Shown here piece by piece: positions 53,766-60,496 of a stretch of 64,000 nucleotides of DNA. Origin of the DNA: an uncultured Chitinophaga sp. (lineage in GTDB: Bacteria; Bacteroidota; Bacteroidia; Chitinophagales; Chitinophagaceae); NCBI RefSeq assembly GCF_946479755.1, contig NZ_CAMLHC010000008.1:124001-188000 (forward strand). The letters run 5' to 3'. Positions within the stretch are counted from its first letter, which is position 1; every line of letters starts with the position of its first letter. Under the pieces are notes generated by a model. It was not told the origin of the DNA, did not search any database, and was given only the letters and a program-made list of their open reading frames with translations. Both the position numbers and the translations under genes were made by a program.

Positions 53766-54776
53766 ATGGATTTTTCAGCGTGGAAAAATATTGAATTTGC
53801 CTACCCGGTTTTCTTCTGGCTGTTATTGCTGATACCGGTGATGATATACTGGCGCATTGCCCGGCGGAAGAAAGCGCAGGGTGTGATGAAGGTATCGTCC
53901 GTAGCTGGTCTCAAAGGGCTGCCGGTATCCTGGAAGGTGCGTTTCCGGCCGTTATTGCTGGCCCTGCGCATCCTGGCTTATGCTGCCCTCGTAACAGCGC
54001 TGGCGCGGCCACAGACCTCCAATACTTCTGAAAACATCGACAGCGAAGGCATCGATATTGTGATGGCCATCGATATCTCCGGCAGTATGCTGGCCGAAGA
54101 TCTGCAGCCCAACAGGATGGAGGCCGCCAAAAAAGTGGCCATGGACTTCGTGGATAAACGTATCAGCGACCGTATCGGGCTGGTGGTGTTTTCCGGCGAA
54201 AGTTTCACGCAGTGCCCTATTACTACCGACCATGCCGTGCTGAAGAACCAGATCATGCAGGTTAAAAGCGGTATGCTGCAGGACGGTACCGCCATCGGTA
54301 TGGGCCTCGCCACATCGGTAGACCGTCTGCGTAACAGTCACGCTAAAAGCAAGGTGATCATCCTCCTGACAGACGGTGTGAACAACACCGGCCTGGTGGA
54401 CCCGCTCACCGCACTGGAGATCGCCAAAGCTTTTAAGATAAGGGTATATACCATTGGCGTGGGCACCCAGGGCAAAGCACCTTTCCCGATGCCTATGGCC
54501 GACGGCAGCGTGCAGATGGTGATGCAGGATGTACAGATCGACGAGCCGCTGATGAAAAAGATCTCCAAGGAAACCGGTGGTAAATACTTCCGCGCCACCA
54601 ATACCACCGACCTGAAGAACATCTACGCAGAGATCGATCAGCTGGAAAAAACAAAAGTGGAAATCACTTCCTACAAACGGTATGCAGAGCATTTCTTCCC
54701 GCTGGCGATGCTGGCGCTGGCGTGTATCCTGCTGGAAGTGGTGCTGCGTTATTCCTTGTTCAGAAGTTTACCATAA
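53766..54776 (+). CDS. batA: VWA-domain membrane protein BatA
   Basis: 336 residues: two N-terminal membrane helices (about 13-29 and 61-80), a VWA domain (95-290) with an intact MIDAS motif DISGSM (103-108), T in TDGVNNTG and a conserved aspartate, and a C-terminal membrane helix (308-326). This layout is that of BatA/BatB. It is the last gene of the operon: a terminator follows 23 bp after the stop, so the batB-batC-batD extension usual in Bacteroidota is absent at this locus. Confidence 0.9.
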   Translation: MDFSAWKNIEFAYPVFFWLLLLIPVMIYWRIARRKKAQGVMKVSSVAGLKGLPVSWKVRFRPLLLALRILAYAALVTALARPQTSNTSENIDSEGIDIVMAIDISGSMLAEDLQPNRMEAAKKVAMDFVDKRISDRIGLVVFSGESFTQCPITTDHAVLKNQIMQVKSGMLQDGTAIGMGLATSVDRLRNSHAKSKVIILLTDGVNNTGLVDPLTALEIAKAFKIRVYTIGVGTQGKAPFPMPMADGSVQMVMQDVQIDEPLMKKISKETGGKYFRATNTTDLKNIYAEIDQLEKTKVEITSYKRYAEHFFPLAMLALACILLEVVLRYSLFRSLP

Positions 54777-54799
54777 GTTACCATAAAAAGACATACAGC

Positions 54800-54831
54800 A
54801 AAGGCGCCGGAGAAGAACTCCCGGCGCCTTT
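54800..54831 (+). terminator. Terminator of the Bat operon
   Basis: AAAGGCGCCGG (54800-54810) pairs with CCGGCGCCTTT (54821-54831) around a 10-nt loop. Its 3' end is also the -33 element of the rsgA promoter. Confidence 0.85.
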
Positions 54832-54859
54832 GCCGCTTTGTATGAAACATTTACCTTTG
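54829..54859 (+). promoter_or_regulatory. rsgA promoter
   Basis: TTTG (54829-54832), a 19-bp spacer and TACCTTTG (54852-54859) match the Bacteroidota consensus at every fixed position. The TTG start of rsgA follows 21 nt later. The -33 element overlaps the upstream terminator. Confidence 0.8.
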
Positions 54860-54880
54860 GGGATATAAATTTCCGGACTA

Positions 54881-55816
54881 TTGCAAGCAACAGTATATAA
54901 ATCAACAGGCAGCTGGTATGTGGTGAAAACCACCACAGGTGAAATATTCCAGGCGAGGATGAAAGGGATCTTCAAAAAAAATGAAGATATCACTTCCACC
55001 AATCCCATTGCCGTAGGCGATGTGGTGGAGATTGTGCCCGATGACAGCGATGCTAGCGCCAAAAATGCCATGATCACGGAAATCGGCGAGCGCCGGAATT
55101 ACATTGTGCGCAGTTCCCCGCACGGGCGCAACAAAAAGCACATTATCGCCGCCAACCTGGACCAGGCCATGCTGATAGGCACTATCCGCGAGCCGCGTAC
55201 CTCACAGGGGTTTATTGACCGCTTCCTGGTCACCGCAGCAGCGTATCATATCCCGGCCGTGCTGGTGTTTAATAAAAAAGATATTTACCGGGCGAAGGAA
55301 ATGGAGGTGTTTGAAGCCATGGAAGCGCTGTATACCGATATTGGTTATCCGGTGAAGCTTATTTCCGCCACGGAGAAGGAAGGGATAGATGAAATCAGGG
55401 CGATCCTGAAAGGTAAGACCACCCTGATGTCTGGCCATTCCGGCGTGGGGAAATCCTCTCTGATCAACGATCTGGTACCGGGTTTGGACCTGCGTACCAC
55501 GGCTGTCAGCGGCTGGAGCGGCAAAGGGTTGCACACCACCACTTTCGCGGAGATGTATGACCTGCCTGATGGCGGCTGCCTGATAGACACCCCCGGTGTG
55601 CGTGAGTTTGGTATCGTGGAGATCGACAAAGCGGAGTTATCCCACTATTTCCTGGAAATGCAGCCTTATCTTTCCCAATGTCAATTCAATAACTGTTTGC
55701 ATATCAACGAGCCCGGCTGTGCAGTAAAAGAGGCTGTCGAGGCCGGGGAAATTGATCCCGACCGCTATGTGAGTTATGCCACGATCCTCGAGACGATCGA
55801 GGAGGAACAGTACTAG
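54881..55816 (+). CDS. rsgA: Small ribosomal subunit biogenesis GTPase RsgA
   Basis: 311-residue circularly permuted GTPase assisting late 30S assembly. OB-fold (1-75), then G4 NKKD (131-134), G5 ISA (161-163), G1 GHSGVGKS (185-192), G3 DTPG (236-239), and a C-terminal zinc knuckle with C267, C272, H274 and C280. The start is TTG at 54881: the OB-fold begins right there (VYKSTGSWYVV), and a perfect promoter ends 21 nt upstream, so no earlier start is possible. It is convergent with a pair of tiny lipoprotein genes with no gap at all. Confidence 0.96.
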   Translation: MQATVYKSTGSWYVVKTTTGEIFQARMKGIFKKNEDITSTNPIAVGDVVEIVPDDSDASAKNAMITEIGERRNYIVRSSPHGRNKKHIIAANLDQAMLIGTIREPRTSQGFIDRFLVTAAAYHIPAVLVFNKKDIYRAKEMEVFEAMEALYTDIGYPVKLISATEKEGIDEIRAILKGKTTLMSGHSGVGKSSLINDLVPGLDLRTTAVSGWSGKGLHTTTFAEMYDLPDGGCLIDTPGVREFGIVEIDKAELSHYFLEMQPYLSQCQFNNCLHINEPGCAVKEAVEAGEIDPDRYVSYATILETIEEEQY

Positions 55817-55957
55817 TTATTTTTTCGGTTTCCCTAATTCATCGAGTACTTTCTCTGCGCCCCAGTTGCGTTTGGGCTGGGGGCATCCTTTCTTTTGTGT
55901 GCGGCAGGCCGTGAGGGCAACGGCGGCGAGCAGGGCAAGGGCGATTATTTTGCGCAT
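55817..55957 (-). CDS. Tiny lipoprotein with QKKGCP motif (46 residues)
   Basis: Reads MRKIIALALLAAVALTAC as a clean lipoprotein signal with the lipobox LTAC (cysteine 18), followed by a 28-residue mature peptide containing RTQKKGCPQPKR and an EKVLDELGKPKK tail. Too short for usual ORF thresholds, but the signal, the GCP motif shared with its upstream neighbour and the exact fit (its stop codon starts one base after the rsgA stop) support it. Function unknown; probably a surface or periplasmic lipopeptide. Confidence 0.75.
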   Translation of the reverse strand: MRKIIALALLAAVALTACRTQKKGCPQPKRNWGAEKVLDELGKPKK

Positions 55958-55970
55958 AGTATGGGTTTTA

Positions 55971-56120
55971 CTAGAATAAACGCATTTGTTTGCCTGCTTT
56001 GCGGTTGGTCCGCTGTAAATCTTTTTTATTGTAGCTGGTGGCGGGGCACCCGTATTTCTGTGAAGAGCAGCCTGGCAGCACGATGGCGGCCAAAAGAAGC
56101 AGGCAAATAAACGTTTTCAT
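55971..56120 (-). CDS. Tiny lipoprotein with QKYGCP motif (49 residues)
   Basis: Signal MKTFICLLLLAAIVLPGC with lipobox LPGC (cysteine 18), then SSQKYGCPATSYNKKD and a basic tail KAGKQMRLF. It lies 13 bp upstream of the 46-residue lipoprotein gene on the same strand and shares its plan: Cys18, then QK-x-GCP six to seven residues on. The two look like a tandem duplication. Function unknown. They may be cotranscribed from the region upstream of 56120. Confidence 0.75.
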   Translation of the reverse strand: MKTFICLLLLAAIVLPGCSSQKYGCPATSYNKKDLQRTNRKAGKQMRLF

Positions 56121-56162
56121 AGTGGGATATTTGCCTGCAATATAACAAATTTTCTTAAAGCG

Positions 56163-56693
56163 TTATGGTTGCTTGTCTCCTTCCGTATACCAGGAGGCGT
56201 ACATGTTGTAGTTTTTGGAGATACGGTTGATTTCCCCTTTGATGAGGGCCATATCGATGTCTTTCACTTTTTTGGCGGGTACGCCGGCCCAGATGGTGCC
56301 TGGTTCCACATGGGTGTCTGCCAGTACCACTGCACCTGCAGCGATGATGCTGTTGCTGCTGATGTGTGCATTGTCCATCACGATGGCGCCCATGCCGATC
56401 AGCACGTCGTTATCCACCGTACAGCCGTGCAGGATAGCATTGTGGCCGATAGACACATTATTGCCCACGATGGTTTTGGATTTCTCGTAGGTGCAGTGGA
56501 TCACGGCGCCGTCCTGCACGTTTACGTTGTCGCCCAGGCGGATGCTGTTCACATCACCGCGCACTACGGCATTGAACCATACGGTACAACCTTTGCCCAT
56601 TTCAACATCGCCGACAATAGTGGCATTCGGCGCAATGAAGCAGCCTTCTGCAATCTTCGGAGTAAATCCTCTTAAGGGTATAATGTGAGACAT
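56163..56693 (-). CDS. Gamma-carbonic anhydrase-like left-handed beta-helix protein
   Basis: 176 residues forming a hexapeptide-repeat beta helix (I/V/L-G-x-x-x-x turns from about 15 to 150) and a C-terminal helix. The candidate zinc histidines sit in VIHCTYE and IGHNAILHGC, in the pattern of gamma-class carbonic anhydrases (YrdA/PaaY group). Many of this subgroup have weak or unproven carbonic anhydrase activity, so the catalytic claim is from family only. Divergent from the aminotransferase; TATATTTG box at 56720-56727. Confidence 0.9.
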   Translation of the reverse strand: MSHIIPLRGFTPKIAEGCFIAPNATIVGDVEMGKGCTVWFNAVVRGDVNSIRLGDNVNVQDGAVIHCTYEKSKTIVGNNVSIGHNAILHGCTVDNDVLIGMGAIVMDNAHISSNSIIAAGAVVLADTHVEPGTIWAGVPAKKVKDIDMALIKGEINRISKNYNMYASWYTEGDKQP

Positions 56694-56719
56694 AACTGAT
56701 AGTTTTAATCTGAATAGTA

Positions 56720-56727
56720 CAAATATA
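56720..56727 (-). promoter_or_regulatory. -7 promoter box of the gamma-CA gene (TATATTTG)
   Basis: Exact TAnnTTTG on the minus strand, 26 nt before the ATG at 56693. Confidence 0.5.
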
Positions 56728-56778
56728 ACAATTACTAATTAGCCGTTGTTTTCTACCTTCGCAGAGAATGTAAGAGAT

Positions 56779-57960
56779 ATGAACAACAGGCAACTTTTTT
56801 TGCAGCACGTAGCGCAAACATCAGATGCGCCGCTGGCACTGGAGATCGTTAAAGCAGAAGGCATGTACATGTGGGATGCCAACGGCAGGAAGTACCTGGA
56901 CCTGATTGCCGGCATCAGCGTATGTAACATGGGGCATTGTCACCCTGCCGTGGTGAAAGCCATCCAGGAACAGGCGCAGCAATATATGCACCTGCTCGTA
57001 TACGGAGAATTCGTACAGTCGCCACAGGTAGCTTATGCCAAAGCGCTGACGCAACATCTTCCCGAAAACCTCGACTGCGTATATTTTACCAACTCCGGCG
57101 CAGAAGCCGTAGAAGGCGCCATGAAACTGGCCAAACGTTTCACCGGCAGAACAGAAATAGCCGCCTTCAACCGCAGCTATCACGGTTCCACACAAGGCGC
57201 GCTTAGCATCCTCGGCGATGAATACTGGCGCAACGCCTACCGTCCGCTGCTCCCGGGCATACAACACCTGGAGTATAACAACTACGCTTCCCTGGAACTG
57301 ATCACTCATAACACGGCTGCGGTTTTCGCAGAAAGCGTACAGGGAGAAGGCGGTGTCATCGTTCCTCAACTGGAATGGATACACGCTTTACGCGCCAAAT
57401 GTAACGAAACCGGTGCCCTGCTGATACTCGACGAAGTACAGTGTGGCCTCGGCCGCAACGGTACCCTCTGGGCATTTGAACAACTGGGTATCGTTCCCGA
57501 TATCCTGTTGCTCGGCAAAGCTCTCGGTGGCGGTATGCCGCTGGGCGCTTTCATTTCCTACCGTACCATCATGTGGAGCCTGACCAACAACCCGGTACTG
57601 GGCCATATTACCACGTTTGGCGGTCACCCCGTGAACTGCGCCGCCGGTCTCGCCGGTTTCAACGCACTACTGGAATCACAGGTGATCAAAGACGTAAAAG
57701 CCAAAGGAGAACTGTTCCGCAAACACCTGCAGCATCCTGCTATTAAAGCAGTACGCTCCCTCGGACTGATGATGGCGGTAGAACTCGAAAGCTTCGAAGT
57801 CAATAAAAAGACGATTGATTACTGCATCGCGAATGGTGTGCTTACGGATTGGTTTCTTTTTGCAGCAGAATGTATGCGCATAGCGCCGCCGCTGATTATC
57901 ACAGAAGAGGAGATTGTACAGGCGTGTAAGGTGATTTGTGAAGGGTTGGATAGGGTATAG
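56779..57960 (+). CDS. Class III PLP-dependent aminotransferase
   Basis: 393 residues from the ATG at 56779; the TTG-led extension to 56746 is rejected because it adds nothing family-like. Fold type I aminotransferase of the acetylornithine/4-aminobutyrate group: FTNSGAEAVEGAMKLAK, ILDEVQCGLGRNG with the PLP-pyridine aspartate, and the Schiff-base lysine in LLGKALGGGMPLG. Substrate cannot be settled; no arginine- or lysine-pathway gene is adjacent, and Bacteroidota often carry this as a stand-alone gene. A bidirectional terminator follows. Confidence 0.92.
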   Translation: MNNRQLFLQHVAQTSDAPLALEIVKAEGMYMWDANGRKYLDLIAGISVCNMGHCHPAVVKAIQEQAQQYMHLLVYGEFVQSPQVAYAKALTQHLPENLDCVYFTNSGAEAVEGAMKLAKRFTGRTEIAAFNRSYHGSTQGALSILGDEYWRNAYRPLLPGIQHLEYNNYASLELITHNTAAVFAESVQGEGGVIVPQLEWIHALRAKCNETGALLILDEVQCGLGRNGTLWAFEQLGIVPDILLLGKALGGGMPLGAFISYRTIMWSLTNNPVLGHITTFGGHPVNCAAGLAGFNALLESQVIKDVKAKGELFRKHLQHPAIKAVRSLGLMMAVELESFEVNKKTIDYCIANGVLTDWFLFAAECMRIAPPLIITEEEIVQACKVICEGLDRV

Positions 57961-57975
57961 TAATCGTTAAAATAT

Positions 57976-58014
57976 AAAAAACCCACTGGCAAAAGTGTCA
58001 GTGGGATTTTTTTT
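57976..58014. terminator. Bidirectional terminator
   Basis: CCCACTGGCA (57982-57991) pairs with TGTCAGTGGG (57996-58005) with one G-U pair around AAAG. A6 precedes and T8 follows, serving both convergent genes. Confidence 0.9.
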
Positions 58015-58015
58015 G

Positions 58016-58483
58016 CTACTTATTCTTATTGTAAAGGGTGTTGTAATAATCATCTGGACGCTGTAGTGCAATGGTGTCAATGCCTAGCTTAAATAATGCA
58101 TCCCGGAAGGATTTTTCAGTACTGAAAAACCTCTCTTGTGTAGTAGTCGGATCGATGATGAACCAGGCGGTGTCATATTCTTTACTTTTCACTTCCGTAC
58201 CTCCTTGTGAATAAATGATAATTTGATTTTCTCTTTTATCAAACGCTTGTACATTATGTATGGAAAGGGTCAACAGGTTGGTAGTCTGTAATTCAAGACG
58301 CCATTCAGTATCGCTTATTTTAACAAGTTTATAAGGTTTTATTAACGGAATACTAAGTCGATCAAATGTTCCATTTTGGGTATAAAATGGATCTTTCTTT
58401 TCCTTTTTATTTTTCAGCGGATTACAACCTGCACCAGCGAGTGACAGAAAGAGAATACTTAAAGCAATTGATATGTTGTTCAT
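58016..58483 (-). CDS. Putative lipoprotein of unknown function
   Basis: 155 residues from the ATG at 58483, chosen because it gives a lipoprotein signal MNNISIALSILFLSLAGAGC; the longer frame to 58516 enters the IS256 remnant. The mature protein begins with a lysine-rich patch (NPLKNKKEKKDP) and continues as a mixed beta protein with LELQTTNLLTLSIHN and DTAWFIIDPTTTQE. I recognise no family. It is flanked upstream by the transposase fossil, whose terminal repeat ends 15 bp before the start codon, so its original promoter may have been replaced. Confidence 0.65.
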   Translation of the reverse strand: MNNISIALSILFLSLAGAGCNPLKNKKEKKDPFYTQNGTFDRLSIPLIKPYKLVKISDTEWRLELQTTNLLTLSIHNVQAFDKRENQIIIYSQGGTEVKSKEYDTAWFIIDPTTTQERFFSTEKSFRDALFKLGIDTIALQRPDDYYNTLYNKNK

Positions 58484-58497
58484 ATTAATTGGGGAGT

Positions 58498-58989
58498 GTA
58501 AAATGAACTGTGTCAAGTAGTATTTTATAAACGTAATTTCAGTCGATCATCAAATATAATTGATAGTTGGGACACAGTCAGACTCCAGTTTTGAAGAGGC
58601 GGTGTCCACTTCTTTCGGATGTTTTGGGCGGCCAGATAAATTAATTTTAGAAGTGTTGTATCGGAGGAAAACGCACCCTTTGTTTTGGCCACTTTGCGGA
58701 CCTGGCGACGGAAGCCTTCGATGGTGGCTCAAAGCTGATTGCCCGGTCCTGGGCGTCTCCAAGCCGATAGCGCTATCCACTGTTTCAAGCCATTTTCGAT
58801 TTTTACCTGTCTTTCGGTTCCCATTTGCCCTTTCCTCATAGTCTAAATGAACTTCCATCTCGCCTTACCAGAGCGCAATTGCTCCAGTGTTTTCCGTTTG
58901 GGTTCTTCGTAGTCAAATTTATCTTTGGGTTCCCCAAAAAACTGTGTTAAAGGTCTAGATTTCTTAACCTTTTACACAGTTTATTTTAC
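58498..58989 (-). mobile_element. Decayed IS256-family insertion sequence
   Basis: Remnant of about 490 bp between related ends: GTAAAATGAACTGTGTCAAG (58498-58517) and, on the other strand, GTAAAATAAACTGTGTAAAA (58970-58989), 17 of 20 identical, taken as terminal inverted repeats. An intact element of the family is about 1.3 kb, so more than half is lost. A further copy of the AACTGTGT motif (58940-58954) makes a 15-bp hairpin with the end at 58967-58981. No clear target duplication is seen outside the ends. Confidence 0.82.
58525..58926 (-). pseudogene. IS256-family transposase fragment (two internal deletions)
   Basis: Three blocks of an IS256 transposase survive in order on the minus strand. 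Block 1 (58864-58926) reads KDKFDYEE...LEQLRSGK, the N-terminal start. Block 2 (about 58748-58864) reads GEMEVHLDYEERANGNRK...LETPR. Block 3 (58525-58725) reads TIEGFRRQVRKVAKTKGAF...KLIYLAAQNIRKKW...LKLRL and ends in the natural TAA. About 20-25 codons are missing between blocks 1 and 2 and some 250 codons, with the DDE catalytic core, between 2 and 3; frames also shift. The gene cannot make a transposase. Confidence 0.88.
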
Positions 58990-59022
58990 AATATCCTTGT
59001 TGGTAGGCCTTGCTGTTTAATG

Positions 59023-59525
59023 TCAACGATAATAGTCTGCCAGCGGTTTTAAATCTTTTTTCAAAACCGGATAAACTGATAGAATACCCTCGTTGTTACT
59101 ATTGTAATAACGAAGTTTTTTAGGTGTCTCGTTATGATTGACAGTTAATGTGTATAATTCTTTTTCCCTTTATGATGATAAGGAAGAGACCTGATTTCCA
59201 TGGGCATTATCCCTATGGAGTCTTTTCTTGTGAGCATTTCCGATCCATATCTGTAAATATACCGGATGTAGTATTTGTTGGCGATGCTCTTGTATACTTC
59301 AGCATCATGTTCGAAATGTATTTCATATCCGGTAAGATGTTCAAGTTGTGAAAATTGCTCTTCTTCTTTTATTTTTTTTACCGGGAAAAAAATTTGTTGA
59401 TCTCTGTAGTATACGAGATATCCAACTCTGGTGTTAACTATTCTTTCTTTGTTGACACATAAAGAATAGTTACAGCCAGATAATACTGAGATGAGTAGAA
59501 AAAGAAAAATTCGGGCGTATTTCAT
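59023..59525 (-). pseudogene. Frameshifted lipoprotein gene
   Basis: From the ATG at 59525 the frame encodes 126 residues with the lipoprotein signal MKYARIFLFLLISVLSGC (cysteine 18) and stops at 59145. The sequence after the stop stays protein-like in the next frame: from the A5 run at 59161-59165 (minus-strand GGGAAAAAG) it reads ELYTLTVNHNETPKKLRYYN..., then GILSVYPVLKKDLKPLADYY, to a TGA at 59023-59025. One added A restores a single 167-residue frame. It is either a real one-base deletion, a sequencing error in a homopolymer, or slippage. No family recognised; the downstream neighbour is the IS256 fossil. Confidence 0.72.
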
Positions 59526-59576
59526 TTTTTATGATGCCTTTAAACTGCCATATTCCGGATTCTCTCTTTTTAGTGA

Positions 59577-60008
59577 CTAGTGTTCTTTCCATTCTCCGTA
59601 CTTATAATATTCAATTTCAATGTCATCAAAATATAGAACCAGTCCTTCACTTTTCAATAGTCCTGTTTGTGGATCATATAGCCTGAGATAAGATAAATAT
59701 TTGGGTTTGTGTAATGTACCATCTATTTTAACTTGTTTGTCTTTATTAAACCCCCTTCTTTCTTCAATCATCAAAATTCGGCTATCATCATCGAAGTAGT
59801 ACCAGGTGCCCACGGGAACGTCATTTTCGTAAAAACCTAATGCTGCTAGTTTACCTGTTTTGCGCGTGTAACTTTTGTATATGCCGTTCTTTTTTCCTTT
59901 GTGATAGTAGGCTTCAGTAAACCCGTCTTTACTGATAACAAGCCCGTTGAATGTGGTGTCTGTTGGGTTGGTAAATAACAGGCAAGATGTTACAATCGTT
60001 GCTAACAT
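59577..60008 (-). CDS. Putative exported MORN-like repeat protein
   Basis: 143 residues. The sequence carries two or three MORN-like units typical of the YwqK 'antitoxin-like' group: EAYYHKGKKNGIYKSYT, GKLAALGFYENDVPVGTWYYFDDD, the latter shown in part: FYENDVPVGTWYYFDDD. The N-terminus MLATIVTSCLLFTN is weakly hydrophobic and may be a short signal or a lipobox (VTSC). An in-frame TAA lies two codons before the ATG, so the start is fixed. Function unknown; no toxin gene is adjacent, so an antitoxin role is not supported. Confidence 0.65.
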   Translation of the reverse strand: MLATIVTSCLLFTNPTDTTFNGLVISKDGFTEAYYHKGKKNGIYKSYTRKTGKLAALGFYENDVPVGTWYYFDDDSRILMIEERRGFNKDKQVKIDGTLHKPKYLSYLRLYDPQTGLLKSEGLVLYFDDIEIEYYKYGEWKEH

Positions 60009-60106
60009 TTCTTATTTTTTTCAGTGACGTGGCATAGGCATCTGCGCACAGTGTTTACAGTGGTATCTAGCCGATATATGATTTCCCTTTTCGCCGTAAC
60101 TACCCC

Positions 60107-60496
60107 CTAACTATTCAACCTCCTCATCTCCATCACTACCTGTCTCGCAAATACTTCCACGTTATCATCTTCCAAAAATGACAAACAGTAATAATACTCC
60201 CCTTTAGAAGTCATTTCATGATGATTGTTATTCATTTCAAAGTGGCCGCGATGAAAGAGATCTAAAACACTCCGCGGCTGCGTGGGATGAAGATTGCAGC
60301 TGGCTAACCGGGCATCGTAAAAAGTAATCACTATCCTGTCGTCATCGTTGGTGAACCGTAGCTCCAGTTTCTTCTCCATAAGGCTGTAGGTGATGCGGAT
60401 GCATTCGAAATCGTTATGCAGGTCGTAATACCGGTCGCCGATTTCGCCGGATACCAGCGTGTCGAACAGGACGGCATGTGTGACATCTTTCTTCAT
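60107..60496 (-). CDS. Small protein of unknown function, translationally coupled to the DUF5686 gene
   Basis: 129 residues, cytosolic by sequence (no signal), rich in His and acidic residues, with a beta-rich centre (ECIRITYSLMEKKLELRF, DRIVITFYDARLASC) and a helical end (VEVFARQVVMEMRRL). Its ATG shares its first base with the TGA of the DUF5686 gene (TGATG at 60494-60498), so it is almost certainly the second gene of that operon and translated by re-initiation. No family recognised. Confidence 0.7.
   Translation of the reverse strand: MKKDVTHAVLFDTLVSGEIGDRYYDLHNDFECIRITYSLMEKKLELRFTNDDDRIVITFYDARLASCNLHPTQPRSVLDLFHRGHFEMNNNHHEMTSKGEYYYCLSFLEDDNVEVFARQVVMEMRRLNS

Noticed and set aside
58560..58841. 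93-codon plus-strand frame
   Set aside because: It is the complement of the decayed IS256 transposase blocks, not an independent gene.
59577..60008. Toxin-antitoxin system based on the MORN-like (YwqK-type) gene
   Set aside because: No plausible toxin gene lies on either side, and MORN repeats alone do not indicate an antitoxin.
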